From the NCBI RefSeq assembly GCF_004752005.1, contig NZ_CP038493.1, positions 434,001-498,000 of the forward strand: a DNA stretch of 64,000 bases, written 5' to 3'. Positions 10,294 to 19,175 of this stretch are shown piece after piece. The translations under genes and the position numbers were made by a program. The DNA is from Thalassotalea sp. HSM 43 (GTDB taxonomy: Bacteria > Pseudomonadota > Gammaproteobacteria > Enterobacterales > Alteromonadaceae). The notes under the pieces are model-generated. The model searched no databases. It was not told the origin of the DNA and was given only the letters and a program-made list of their open reading frames with translations. The number at the start of each line of letters is the position of its first letter. Positions within the stretch are counted from its first letter, which is position 1.

Positions 10294-11631
10294 ATGAACA
10301 AAGAAAGCGCAAATAGTTTAACGGCCCGCATTGTTATTGGCATGATCGCCGGTATTGGTCTGGGTTTGTTATTCAAGGCCATGCTGCCAAAAGATGGCGA
10401 TCTAATTATTCCTCTCGGCCTTTTTGATTTTTACGTCCGAGGATTTTTCGTTGATGGCATATTTGAAATTGGCGGGCAAATATTCGTCACCAGTTTAAAA
10501 ATGTTGGTGGTGCCACTGGTCTTTGTCTCATTAGTGTGCGGTACGTGCTCACTTACAGATACCTCAAAAATAGGTAGCATAGGTGGACGAGCTATTGGTT
10601 TATATTTAATCACCACTGCGATCGCCATCACCATCGCCATTTTCGCTGGCTTGCTGGTTGCACCAGGTGAAGGGGTCAACATGACCTCTGAGGTCACCTT
10701 CGCTGCCGCTGAGGCACCGACTTTAGCACAAGTGATTATTGGCATGTTCCCATCAAACCCATTTGATGCCTTTGCCAAAGGCAACATGCTGCAAGTCATC
10801 GTATTTGCATTGTTGTTTGGTATTGCGGTTGCTTTAGCCGGTGAAGCAGGTGAGCGCATTTCAAAGCAATTTGAAGACCTAAATGAAGTTATCATGCGTC
10901 TTGTTGTTATTTTGATGAACCTAGCACCTTACGGTGTGTTCTGTTTGATGACCACCTTATTCGTTAAGCTCGACCCAAGTGCATTTGCTAATCTGGCGGC
11001 GTACTTCTTTACCGTGTTGGGGGTATTAATTTTGCATGCCCTGCTAACCTACCCAACCTTATTGAAAGTACTTACCGGCCTAAATCCGATAATTTTCATT
11101 AAGAAAATGCGTACCACAGCAATGTTCGCGTTCTCAACCGCAAGCTCTAACGCAACCATACCGTCAACATTAAATACCACGACGAAGAAGCTCGGTGTTG
11201 GTAACTCTATTGCCTCGTTTACAGTACCTATGGGCGCCACCATCAACATGGATGGTACGGCGATTATGCAAGGTGTGGCAACGGTCTTTATTGCTCAAGT
11301 ATTTAACGTAGACCTTACTGTTACCGATTTCCTTATGGTAATTGTTACTGCAACCTTAGCGTCGATTGGTACAGCGGGTGTACCGGGTGTTGGTCTTATC
11401 ATGCTTGCCATGGTATTGGCACAAGTTGGCTTACCTGTTGAAGGCATTGGCTTGATTATTGGTGTTGACCGTCTGCTTGATATGGTACGTACCGCTGTTA
11501 ACGTGACCGGTGATTCTATGGTTACCGTTGTGGTTGGTAAAGCTGAAGGTCAATTTAACCAAGATGTATACAACAGTGTTGATGATACCCGTGGTGATCG
11601 CATCGACTTTCATCACTTAAAAGACAAATAG
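10294..11631 (+). CDS. dicarboxylate/amino acid:cation symporter (DAACS family)
   Basis: A 445-residue inner-membrane transporter of the GltP/DctA/GltT family, which moves glutamate, aspartate or C4-dicarboxylates with Na+ or H+. The family's signature regions are present: the Ser-rich hairpin FSTASSNATIPSTL (near 285), the cation-binding motif MGATINMDGTAIMQG (near 312), the second re-entrant loop TAGVPGVGLIML (near 360), and DRLLDMVRTAVNVTGD near the end. About eight transmembrane helices are predicted. The extra loop of about 20 residues near residues 125-145 is seen in marine homologues. Substrate cannot be fixed from sequence alone. It stands alone with its own terminator. Confidence 0.9.
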   Translation: MNKESANSLTARIVIGMIAGIGLGLLFKAMLPKDGDLIIPLGLFDFYVRGFFVDGIFEIGGQIFVTSLKMLVVPLVFVSLVCGTCSLTDTSKIGSIGGRAIGLYLITTAIAITIAIFAGLLVAPGEGVNMTSEVTFAAAEAPTLAQVIIGMFPSNPFDAFAKGNMLQVIVFALLFGIAVALAGEAGERISKQFEDLNEVIMRLVVILMNLAPYGVFCLMTTLFVKLDPSAFANLAAYFFTVLGVLILHALLTYPTLLKVLTGLNPIIFIKKMRTTAMFAFSTASSNATIPSTLNTTTKKLGVGNSIASFTVPMGATINMDGTAIMQGVATVFIAQVFNVDLTVTDFLMVIVTATLASIGTAGVPGVGLIMLAMVLAQVGLPVEGIGLIIGVDRLLDMVRTAVNVTGDSMVTVVVGKAEGQFNQDVYNSVDDTRGDRIDFHHLKDK

Positions 11632-11670
11632 TAAAGCAGCGTTATGTAAAAGCTCTACTTTTGAAAAACA

Positions 11671-11699
11671 AAAAAGGCTGGTTAATACCAGCCTTTTTT
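11671..11699 (+). terminator. rho-independent terminator of the DAACS symporter gene
   Basis: AAAAAGGCTGG-TTAATA-CCAGCCTTTTT hairpin with a T-run on the plus strand, 39 bases after the symporter stop. Confidence 0.88.
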
Positions 11700-11738
11700 A
11701 TGTATACATATTTTTGCTCTTAATGTTTCGCTCTTAGC

Positions 11739-11878
11739 CTTAGTACTTAGTTCTTAGCCCTTAGTTCTTAGCCCTTAGTTCTTAGCCCTTAGTTCTTAGC
11801 CAATAGCCCTTAGTCCTTAGTCCTTAGTCCTTAGCTCCTAGCTCCTAGCCCTTAGCCCTTAGCCCTTAGCCCTTAGAG
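11739..11878 (-). repeat. heptamer tandem array, 20 units, overlapping the 3' end of tpm
   Basis: Twenty contiguous 7-bp units. On the plus strand each is CTTAGNN or a one- or two-base variant. The left half alternates CTTAGTT and CTTAGCC, giving a 14-bp higher-order period; the right half is CTTAGTC, CCTAGCT/C and CTTAGCC. On the minus strand, the tpm sense, the right part reads CTARGGR. The array includes the tpm stop codon at 11866-11868 and its last codons, so tpm termination is supplied by a repeat unit. It lies between convergent genes, after the symporter terminator. Confidence 0.92.
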
Positions 11879-12516
11879 ATAATATACAAACACTCTTTTA
11901 GATGACTTAGCGGTAAATTGCGGCGCGCAAACTTTTGCCCTACCAGATCTCGCTCTGCCTTTTTGCTTACCTTAAAGCCATCAAACAACTGTCTCACATC
12001 TGACTCTGACACCGAGAACGGCGGACCGTCCATTTCGCTTTGGTCAAACTCCAATGTCAACAAAAAGACGCGAGTCTTATCTTTAATAAAGCTGCGCAAG
12101 TGGTAAGCATAATCCGCACGCATCGCCTCAGGTAAAGCAATTAAAGCCGCTCGGTCATACACCCAATCAAACGGTTGAAACAAGTTGGCATCAAGAGCGA
12201 AGAAATCGCCCTGATATATTTCCACGTTATTGGCTTTGTAGACATTAAAGCCAAGTGCTGGAGTGATTTGCGCATCGAGTTGGTTTTCTCGAAAGAAATC
12301 TTTGCAAGCGATAGCACTCAATTCACTGCCTATCACTTTAAAACGGTCTGCAAAGAACAATAAATCCGTGGATTTACCACAAAGAGGCACAAATATGCGG
12401 CTATCACCCGCACTAAGCAAAGACGGAAAGTACTCCACTAATAAGGGTTGTAGTTCGTCTTGGTGAAAGCCTATTTGTGTTTTATCCCAGCAGTTATGCC
12501 AAAATTCTTGCTTCAT
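11866..12516 (-). CDS. tpm: thiopurine S-methyltransferase family protein
   Basis: SAM-dependent methyltransferase that in other bacteria methylates thiopurines and selenium or tellurium oxyanions. The 216-residue protein starts MKQEFWHNCWDKTQIGFHQ, the TPMT family's N-terminal signature (W...W...IGFHQ). The SAM-binding segment FVPLCGKSTDLLFFA is near residues 43-57, followed by VIGSELSAIA and FDWVYDRAALIALP near 115-128. Its last three codons (Ser-Lys-Gly) and TAA stop lie within the heptamer array, so the C terminus may have been redefined by repeat growth. It follows sohB by five bases, probably in one operon. Confidence 0.93.
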   Translation of the reverse strand: MKQEFWHNCWDKTQIGFHQDELQPLLVEYFPSLLSAGDSRIFVPLCGKSTDLLFFADRFKVIGSELSAIACKDFFRENQLDAQITPALGFNVYKANNVEIYQGDFFALDANLFQPFDWVYDRAALIALPEAMRADYAYHLRSFIKDKTRVFLLTLEFDQSEMDGPPFSVSESDVRQLFDGFKVSKKAERDLVGQKFARRNLPLSHLKECLYIISKG

Positions 12517-12521
12517 ATAGC

Positions 12522-13553
12522 TTAACTCGGAAATATACGGTTATTCTGCCATAGCTTACCGACAACGCGCTCAACCGACATTGATGCGGCTTTTGATAGT
12601 TTTTCGGCGATACCTTTTTTGGTTTCAAATTTAATTTGAATGATTTTCTTATCTTTTGCCGCGCTTTGCAGATAATCATCGCTGGTTTGAATGTCATCAA
12701 CCAAACCTAATTCTTTTGCTCGCAAACCAAACCAATGTTCGCCAGTTGCGACCTGAGCCATATCTAATGATGGACGGTGTTCGCTCACAAACTGTTTAAA
12801 CAGTTGATGGGTATCTTCCAACTCTTCTAAGAACTTTTCACGGCCTTTTTCGGTATTTTCACCAAACATTGTCAAAGTGCGTTTGTACTCACCGGCGGTA
12901 AGTTGTTCAAAGTCGACGTCGTTCTTCTTCAACACTTTGTGGAAATTTGGGATCTGCGCTAGCACACCTATTGAACCAAGGATGGCAAATGGTGCAGAAA
13001 TGATTTTATCGGCAACACACGCCATCATATAACCGCCACTGGCAGCAACCTTATCAACGGCAATGGTTAACGGTATTTGCTGTTGACGAATACGATCAAG
13101 TTGCGACGATGCTAAGCCATAACCATGGACCATGCCACCACCACTTTCTACGCGCACTAACACTTCATCGCTTGGTTTGGCGACACTCAATACGGCGCTG
13201 ATTTCTTCACGTAAACTATCAACTTCTCGAGCATCAATGCTGCCTTTAAAGTCAATAACAAACAAACGGGCAGCGGATTCTTGTTCGCCGTCTTTTTGTT
13301 TTTTCTGTTGTTCTTTATGTTGCTTCTTAAGCTCTTTTTCTCGTTGTTTAAGCTCGTCTTTGCTCAATAAGCTTTCCAACATGTGATGCTCAATATCTTC
13401 ATAGCGTTCCGATAAATCCGATATTTCTAGCTCACCTTTCTTATGCTTTTGTTTTTGCGCTGCGCCAGCTATCGCGGCAATAATCGCGATGACAGCAATA
13501 ACAAAAGTTACGACTTTGGCGAAAAACAAGCCGTATTCATATAAAAATTCCAA
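12522..13553 (-). CDS. sohB: membrane-anchored S49 family protease SohB
   Basis: Inner-membrane serine protease of the SppA/SohB group. One N-terminal transmembrane helix (residues 10-33) is followed by a charged, Lys/Glu-rich coiled-coil linker (about 50-95) and the S49 protease domain. The expected Ser/Lys dyad is visible: Ser172 in KVAASGGYMMAC and Lys224 in TAGEYKRTL. The 343-residue length is close to E. coli SohB (349). In E. coli sohB lies between yciK and topA; here yciK and topA are also nearby, though rearranged around other genes. tpm follows five bases downstream. Confidence 0.95.
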   Translation of the reverse strand: MEFLYEYGLFFAKVVTFVIAVIAIIAAIAGAAQKQKHKKGELEISDLSERYEDIEHHMLESLLSKDELKQREKELKKQHKEQQKKQKDGEQESAARLFVIDFKGSIDAREVDSLREEISAVLSVAKPSDEVLVRVESGGGMVHGYGLASSQLDRIRQQQIPLTIAVDKVAASGGYMMACVADKIISAPFAILGSIGVLAQIPNFHKVLKKNDVDFEQLTAGEYKRTLTMFGENTEKGREKFLEELEDTHQLFKQFVSEHRPSLDMAQVATGEHWFGLRAKELGLVDDIQTSDDYLQSAAKDKKIIQIKFETKKGIAEKLSKAASMSVERVVGKLWQNNRIFPS

Positions 13554-13633
13554 GCCTCTCTCCTACTTGATGCTTTAGTTAATCAGTTTGATTGTACACC
13601 ATTGATTTTCTATGAAAAACCACTGGGCAAAAG

Positions 13634-13658
13634 AAAAGGAGGCCTAAGCCTCCTTTTT
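13634..13658 (-). terminator. rho-independent terminator of the VolA-type lipase gene
   Basis: AAAAGGAGGC-CTAA-GCCTCCTTTTT, 20 bases after the lipase stop when read on the minus strand. The flanking A- and T-runs make it usable in both directions. Confidence 0.82.
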
Positions 13659-13678
13659 ATTCGATATGTTGTAAATAA

Positions 13679-16027
13679 TTATTGCAACACGACGCTTTCG
13701 TCGGTTACCACAATCGCCGTTCCTTTGGTAAGGAAGTAAGCGGCTATTTGCTGTTGAATTTCAAATGTCGCTGCTGCACTTGCGGTTGGGTCAAGCAATG
13801 AACCATGATCACCGGCAACAAACTTAACCGCACCTGAGATTGGTGTTTCTGATAAGGTCGTTTGCGATACTTGAGGCACACCTAACAAACCGATAAGTGG
13901 CGTTGAACCCGACAATGGTGATGTAGCAACCTCTAGAGGAATAACGGTATCGGCTGGAACATCCATGCCATTACCAACCATCTCAACTAAGTGCAATGGT
14001 GTACCATTTGCACGAAGTGGACCGGCGTAGTTAATCATATCCGCTGAATCAACAATAGCTTGCGCTGCAAACGTCCATTGAGCAAAAGCACCAGCAACTT
14101 CAGGTGTTACCATGCCGTTTTGCTCGAATGCATTCCAAAACGCAACCATCGCATCTGGAGACGCACTTGCACCACCAACAGAGGCTGCAGCTTCTGCAAA
14201 ATCAGCCGATAAGCTGATAGCTAAGTTGTACTTGATCAAAGGACCAAATGTTGGTGACGCCATACCAAAGTTAGGTACACCGCCTGCCGCTGATGCTAAT
14301 GATGCAGCTTTTACATTGAACAAACCATCAACCATAGGATCCATTGGTGTGTTGGTCATTGCTAGGAAGTTTACGCCCGTTAATGCACCTAATGAGTGAC
14401 CCACATAGAACACTTCGCTGCTATCGATGTTCGCACCTTGCAAGAAGTTAATACCCATACGAAGTGCCATGGCATCTGCCGCACTTTGTCTGAAGTTATC
14501 ACGACCACTCACTAAGTTAGCGATATTGATGTAGTAGAATGGATTCGCAGCGGCTTCAACTTCAGCAACGCCGTCATCATCCAGGTCATAACCACGAGAG
14601 TTATGCAATGGGTGATCGATTGCAATCGTTGCAAAACCATTGGCAGCAAGAATACCAGTTAACGCCATCATGTCTTCTTTACGAGAAGTGATACCGTGTT
14701 GCAACATAACCACAGGCCAGCCACTTTCTGGCTCAGCGATTTGACCTGGCATACCAAGCGCCGCACGGACGATGTTGGCAACAACTGGGTCAGGCACAGT
14801 CATTTGTACATCAAGGGTTTCCAGTGATTGTAGCGCTGGAATTGGATTGAATTTTGTTAAGTTGCGCTCAGTATCAATACCTAAATCACGTAGACCAAAG
14901 CTCATACATGCTGCATCAGTTGGACTTTGTGGTTCTGCCGGTAAGTCAGTCGCAAACGCCAACATAGCGCCTGAATCACACAATGCGCTCCACGAAGTGG
15001 TTTCTGATAGCTCACCAGTCATAGGTGTTTTCAAATAATAAGGTACCGTTACCTGGCCACCGTAAACTTTCGCACTTTTGTAAAGTGGTACTAATTCCGG
15101 GTCAGCAGGGTCAAGACGACCGGCAGCAATTAACGCATCGGCAGCTGTAAAGCCTGCATCAGCAACCATAACCGCTGGGGTTGGGAACATTGCTGTTTGC
15201 GGGTTTAACGAGGCGGCAAGTAATTGCTTGGTAACACCTAAGCTGTCGGTCACAGACTGAGTAGTCATTGCCGCAGTATACGTGATGCTGTCACGTGGTA
15301 CACCTTGTTGCTCGGTTAGCGTTTCAAAACTGTTTAAAATCGCTTGTAAACCACTTAATGATGGGTCAGTAATCGGTGCTACGCTCGGATCTTGACCGAC
15401 TAGATCATAGGTTTCAGAACCTAAAACCGGGTTACCTTCAGAATCAAGTAACTTGTCAGTCAACGCCATGATGTAAGTAGTTTTTGGTTTTAGTGGTTTT
15501 AATGGAACAACCACTAAACTGCTGCCATCAGCCTGTACGACATAATCTTCACCTAACACAAGTTTGTCACCGCCTTTACAAGCGATACTGACTGGAACTT
15601 GCGCACACTCAGCGTGATTTAAGTCACCGCCCATTACCGCTTCAAAAATGGTAATGGCATTGGTGTTAAACACGGCAACGCTGTCAAGGCTAATACCGTC
15701 GGCCATATCAACATCAAGCACGAATGGCTGATGCGTTGACCAACCGTCAAGGGTATTGGCAGCAACTAATGGATCTGAGAAATCGTTTGCATCAGGTACA
15801 GGAAAGTTTAACGTGCCGTCCGTTGTTCCTTGGAACAATAAGTCGTTTGGAACTGACAGAACGCCGTTGGCTGGATCAAAGACAATGCGACTCGCAACTG
15901 GCGTACCAGTTTGGCCGTTACCGACCTGTTGCTCATTGTCTTTTTCAACATCGCTGATGGTTTCATCATCACAAGCAGTTAAGCCAAGAGCACTTGCAAT
16001 CGCAAGGCCTATCATCAGTTTTTTCAT
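13679..16027 (-). CDS. VolA/Pla-1/Cef-family extracellular lipase lipoprotein
   Basis: Probable surface (lyso)phospholipase. Start set at MKKLMIGLAIASALGLTACDD, with lipobox LTAC and Cys19; an upstream in-frame start adds seven residues before the signal peptide. The 782-residue mature frame has the bacterial virulence-factor lipase N-terminal domain (residues 45-330, with SVPNDLLF and PLKPLKPKTTYIMAL). A C-terminal alpha/beta hydrolase domain follows, with PVVMLQHGITSRKEDMMAL (oxyanion region, near 438) and the elbow YVGHSLGALTG (Ser545). GDHGSLLDP near the C terminus probably carries the catalytic His. In Vibrio cholerae the family member VolA releases fatty acids from lysophosphatidylcholine for uptake. 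No fadL homologue is adjacent here. Confidence 0.88.
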   Translation of the reverse strand: MKKLMIGLAIASALGLTACDDETISDVEKDNEQQVGNGQTGTPVASRIVFDPANGVLSVPNDLLFQGTTDGTLNFPVPDANDFSDPLVAANTLDGWSTHQPFVLDVDMADGISLDSVAVFNTNAITIFEAVMGGDLNHAECAQVPVSIACKGGDKLVLGEDYVVQADGSSLVVVPLKPLKPKTTYIMALTDKLLDSEGNPVLGSETYDLVGQDPSVAPITDPSLSGLQAILNSFETLTEQQGVPRDSITYTAAMTTQSVTDSLGVTKQLLAASLNPQTAMFPTPAVMVADAGFTAADALIAAGRLDPADPELVPLYKSAKVYGGQVTVPYYLKTPMTGELSETTSWSALCDSGAMLAFATDLPAEPQSPTDAACMSFGLRDLGIDTERNLTKFNPIPALQSLETLDVQMTVPDPVVANIVRAALGMPGQIAEPESGWPVVMLQHGITSRKEDMMALTGILAANGFATIAIDHPLHNSRGYDLDDDGVAEVEAAANPFYYINIANLVSGRDNFRQSAADAMALRMGINFLQGANIDSSEVFYVGHSLGALTGVNFLAMTNTPMDPMVDGLFNVKAASLASAAGGVPNFGMASPTFGPLIKYNLAISLSADFAEAAASVGGASASPDAMVAFWNAFEQNGMVTPEVAGAFAQWTFAAQAIVDSADMINYAGPLRANGTPLHLVEMVGNGMDVPADTVIPLEVATSPLSGSTPLIGLLGVPQVSQTTLSETPISGAVKFVAGDHGSLLDPTASAAATFEIQQQIAAYFLTKGTAIVVTDESVVLQ

Positions 16028-16274
16028 TTTTTCTCCCCAAAGGAACAACTATTTACCGCCAAATGTTATTGTTTTTATAGCGATTTGTTAGAAACTTGTT
16101 AACTAGTAAGACCAGTTCTTTATATAGATAGTTAAATTACCGCAACAAAGATCATTTTGCTACTTTTTTTTACACATTGTAACAACTGATAATCAGCTTA
16201 TTGTAAAATTAGTGTCGAATCCGTTAGCAACAGCAGGTAGAATACGGACAAGCACAAAATGGAAGCATACATTA

Positions 16275-17015
16275 ATGACTGAATTCATTGTGACAGATAA
16301 CTGTCTGGAAAATAAAACAATATTAGTAACCGGTGCCGGTGATGGCATTGGCAAAACGGCCGCTATGACCTACGCAAAATATGGTGCAACGGTGATTTTA
16401 TTAGGAAAAACCGTTGAAAAACTGGAAGCGGTTTACGATGACATTGTTGCCGCAGGTCTGCCAGAGCCCGCTATCGTGCCTTTGGATATGAAAGGTGCTA
16501 CCGCACAACATTATAAAGATATGGTTAATACCATCGTCGATCAGTTTAAACACCTTGATGGCGCGTTATTAAATGCCTCAATATTGGGTGAATTGACGCC
16601 ATTTACGCAAATTAACAGCCAAATTTGGGACGATGTGATGCAAGTAAACGTCACAGCGCAAATGTACCTAGCGCAGGCCTTAGTGCCGGCTCTTATACAG
16701 GCACCTAATGCGTCGTTATTGTTTACAACTTCTGGCGTTGGTAATAAAGGTCGAGCGTTCTGGGGACCATACAGTGTATCCAAATTTGCCACTGAAGGCA
16801 TGATGCAGGTTATTGCTGATGAATACGAAGGCTCAGGCTTACGTATCAATGCCATTAACCCTGGCGCAACAGATACCAGAATGCGTCAAACCGCATTTCC
16901 AGCCGAAGATAAATCAAAAATCGCCAGTGCCGACGACATCATGCCGGCCTATCTGTATTTGATGAGCGATGCTGCAAAAGCGGTTAATGGTCAGCGTATT
17001 AATGCGCAAGGCTAG
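16275..17015 (+). CDS. yciK: short-chain dehydrogenase/reductase YciK
   Basis: NAD(P)-dependent oxidoreductase of the classical SDR family; the physiological substrate of YciK is not known. Start set at MTEFIVTDNCLENKTILVTG; the longer in-frame start adds a non-conserved leader of 21 residues. The cofactor motif GAGDGIGK (residues 21-28), NASILGE (the NxAG-equivalent region, near 95) and the active-site YSVSK (near 161-165, with the preceding Ser) are all present. The 246-residue length fits E. coli YciK (252). The stop TAG is the second to fourth base of the first unit of a heptamer array. It is divergent from the lipase gene. Confidence 0.92.
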   Translation: MTEFIVTDNCLENKTILVTGAGDGIGKTAAMTYAKYGATVILLGKTVEKLEAVYDDIVAAGLPEPAIVPLDMKGATAQHYKDMVNTIVDQFKHLDGALLNASILGELTPFTQINSQIWDDVMQVNVTAQMYLAQALVPALIQAPNASLLFTTSGVGNKGRAFWGPYSVSKFATEGMMQVIADEYEGSGLRINAINPGATDTRMRQTAFPAEDKSKIASADDIMPAYLYLMSDAAKAVNGQRINAQG

Positions 17016-17063
17016 GGACTAGGGACTAGGGACTAGGGACTAGGGACTAGGGACTAGGGACTA
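17012..17063 (+). repeat. heptamer tandem array (CTAGGGA)7 at the yciK stop codon
   Basis: Seven perfect, contiguous copies of CTAGGGA (17012-17060) plus a partial CTA. The first unit contains the yciK stop (TAG at 17013-17015). Unit sequence and orientation relative to the upstream gene match the CTARGGR array at the tpm stop about 5 kb away. Confidence 0.95.
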
Positions 17064-17074
17064 TTATAATGTTG

Positions 17075-17110
17075 AGGGTGTTTGCTAAATAAGTAAACGC
17101 CCTTTTTATT
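17075..17110 (+). terminator. rho-independent terminator of yciK
   Basis: A 12-bp stem AGGGTGTTTGCT / AGTAAACGCCCT with two G-U wobbles and a five-base loop, then TTTTATTT. It lies 60 bases past the yciK stop, beyond the heptamer array. Confidence 0.75.
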
Positions 17111-17421
17111 TACCAGGATTTAAATCACTGTTTTAGCCACTGTTTTAGTAGATATTATTACGAATTCTTGTTGATATAGCATACACATTATCTACATGTC
17201 TTTTAAGTCAAATCCGCTGTATTTCAAACACCCAGTCTATTGTTAGCGAACTCTAAATATTCATCCCCAAAAAACGTTACGCCCCGCTCGCAACAGATGC
17301 AAAGTATTATATTTCAATACCAAAATCTTCATCTTGTACAACTTTCGCACAACCCGTAGCAACTTCAGTTTTGTATGTCTAACCTTGTTCTGGCTTAACG
17401 AATAATAAAATGGACAACATT
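17111..17421. other. AT-rich intergenic stretch, no gene seen
   Basis: About 310 bases between the yciK terminator and the next lipoprotein. No open frame, RNA or repeat is recognisable. It should hold the promoter of the lipoprotein gene, but no clear -35/-10 pair was chosen. Confidence 0.5.
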
Positions 17422-18240
17422 ATGAAAAAGCTACTGATTACAACACTAATGATTTTAGCACTGAGCGCTTGCGAATCCGGTGATACCACATCCGATAACG
17501 TAGATTTGCAAAACAGTGACATCGAATTAAAAGTAACTATGGATCTGCACCAACAGCAAGGTGCAAATGGCCAGCTCGAATACGCCATGGTGATGAAGGT
17601 TCAACCAATTGAAGATAATGGCTTGCAAAGCTTCTTTATCAAGATCAGCGACAGTGACTTATTTTTTATGGATATTAATGGTCACTCATTTGATTTAACC
17701 AGCCACTTTGACCAAACCAGTAGCCTAACTGGGTTCAGCCAATACAAACTCGAAATTGCGCCATTTAGCGAAACAATAGAAGAGATTGAATTTGAACTGT
17801 ATATTGGTAATCGCGCGTTTCGCGCAAAGTATTACCTTGATCAACCGTTACGCATCACTAGCAATAATGCAGAGTATGCCGGCTTTGATCCACGATATGA
17901 TGTACTGGATATATCCTGGGTCGGAGCTAACTTGCCATTACAGGTTGATATTGAGCAAAGCATAGCAACGCAACTGACACCAAGTGATGATGTGTTAAGC
18001 AATTTATGTGCATTAGACAAACGAACCGTAAATGCACAGCCTCATCAAACCATTAGTGTGACGGCAAGAGCGAGCTACTTGCCTTGCGCACATAACCCGC
18101 AAGACATAGTTTATATGGGTTCACAGTTTTTTGTAGAGCAAGAAACAGAAAAACTTCGCCCGTCATATTCATCATTTGCCAGCAGCAAATTTAAATTAAC
18201 GCAAAGTTATCTGTTGCAACACCGTTGGCAAAAGCAATAA
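17422..18240 (+). CDS. hypothetical lipoprotein
   Basis: A 272-residue predicted lipoprotein. The start at MKKLLITTLMILALSACESGD is preferred over an ATG 12 bases upstream, since it begins the signal peptide proper; the lipobox is LSAC with Cys17. The mature part is rich in beta-type sequence and acidic residues. Two further Cys (in NLCALDKR and LPCAHNP) could pair. I do not recognise a domain. It is convergent with prmC, with 27 bases between the stops and no strong terminator. Confidence 0.65.
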   Translation: MKKLLITTLMILALSACESGDTTSDNVDLQNSDIELKVTMDLHQQQGANGQLEYAMVMKVQPIEDNGLQSFFIKISDSDLFFMDINGHSFDLTSHFDQTSSLTGFSQYKLEIAPFSETIEEIEFELYIGNRAFRAKYYLDQPLRITSNNAEYAGFDPRYDVLDISWVGANLPLQVDIEQSIATQLTPSDDVLSNLCALDKRTVNAQPHQTISVTARASYLPCAHNPQDIVYMGSQFFVEQETEKLRPSYSSFASSKFKLTQSYLLQHRWQKQ

Positions 18241-18267
18241 ATCTTAGAGCGCTAACACATATGACGG

Positions 18268-19155
18268 TTATTGATATACACCCATGGTAATGCGTGGGTT
18301 TCCGCCATAATCATAATAGGTATGAATTTTTTGAAATCCATGCTCTTTAAGCAACGCTTGTACCCCCTGGTGTTGCTCAAATCCGTGTTCAAGATACAAG
18401 GCGCCGCCGCTATTTAGGTAATCGCGCGCGGTATTGATAATGTGTTGGATATCACGAAAGCCATTATCTTTTGCTACCAGAGCAGACAACGGCTCAAAAC
18501 GCACATCGCCTTGGCTTAAATGAGGGTCGTGCTCGTCTATATAAGGTGGGTTAGAGACGATAACATCAAACCTTTTTTCAACAGCAACCTGACTAAACCA
18601 ATCACTTTGATAAATAGCGACATGTTGCAGTGATAAGCGTTCACGGTTTTGTTTAGCAAGATTGACCGCATCGTGATGGTAATCTACCGCATCAACTCGC
18701 CAATGTGGCTTTTCATGTGCCAACGCCAAGGCGATGGCACCCGTACCTGTGCCTAAGTCGAGCAATGTCCCCTGTTGTTGCGGGTGATTATTTAACACCG
18801 CTTCGACTAAAGTTTCAGTATCGGCTCTTGGAATTAAGGTACAATCCGCGACCTTAAACGACAAAGACCAAAACTCTTGCGTACCGAGAATATAAGCGAC
18901 CGGTTCGCCCCGTTTGCGCCGTGCTACATAATCCAGAAAGGTTTGATATTGTTGTTCGCTGAGTACATTGTCAGGCCAGGTCAACAAATAACTTTTTGCT
19001 TTACCGAGCACATCACACAATAACACTTCACTATCGACTTTAGCGTCATGCTTATCAACAGTTGAATTTATATCTTTGGATGATGATAAAAAGCAGTCTC
19101 TGGCAAATGCCAGACACTGCTTTATACTCATTTTTTGCGAGGGATTCACGGCCAT
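18268..19155 (-). CDS. prmC: peptide chain release factor N5-glutamine methyltransferase PrmC
   Basis: Methylates the Gln of the GGQ motif of RF1 and RF2 with SAM. The N-terminal helical domain spans residues 9-90. The methyltransferase domain carries LLDLGTGTGAIALALA (motif I, near 127-142) and the catalytic NPPYIDEHDPHL (near 201) that binds the target Gln. The 295-residue length is slightly over the usual 277 because of an insertion near residues 25-40 (SKDINSTVDKHDAK). It lies directly downstream of prfA (20 bases), its substrate's gene, as in E. coli hemA-prfA-prmC. A second Met at residue 9 is possible, but neither start has a strong ribosome binding site. Confidence 0.95.
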   Translation of the reverse strand: MAVNPSQKMSIKQCLAFARDCFLSSSKDINSTVDKHDAKVDSEVLLCDVLGKAKSYLLTWPDNVLSEQQYQTFLDYVARRKRGEPVAYILGTQEFWSLSFKVADCTLIPRADTETLVEAVLNNHPQQQGTLLDLGTGTGAIALALAHEKPHWRVDAVDYHHDAVNLAKQNRERLSLQHVAIYQSDWFSQVAVEKRFDVIVSNPPYIDEHDPHLSQGDVRFEPLSALVAKDNGFRDIQHIINTARDYLNSGGALYLEHGFEQHQGVQALLKEHGFQKIHTYYDYGGNPRITMGVYQ

Positions 19156-19175
19156 ATCAGTCCGTTAATCTGAGC

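Noticed and set aside
11739-11878. CRISPR array or telomere-like end
   Set aside because: Units are 7 bp with no spacers and no cas genes nearby. The surrounding genes are normal chromosomal genes, so it is neither a CRISPR array nor a replicon end.
14112-15038. Plus-strand open frames opposite the lipase gene
   Set aside because: They are antisense shadows of a well-supported minus-strand gene with complete lipase motifs.
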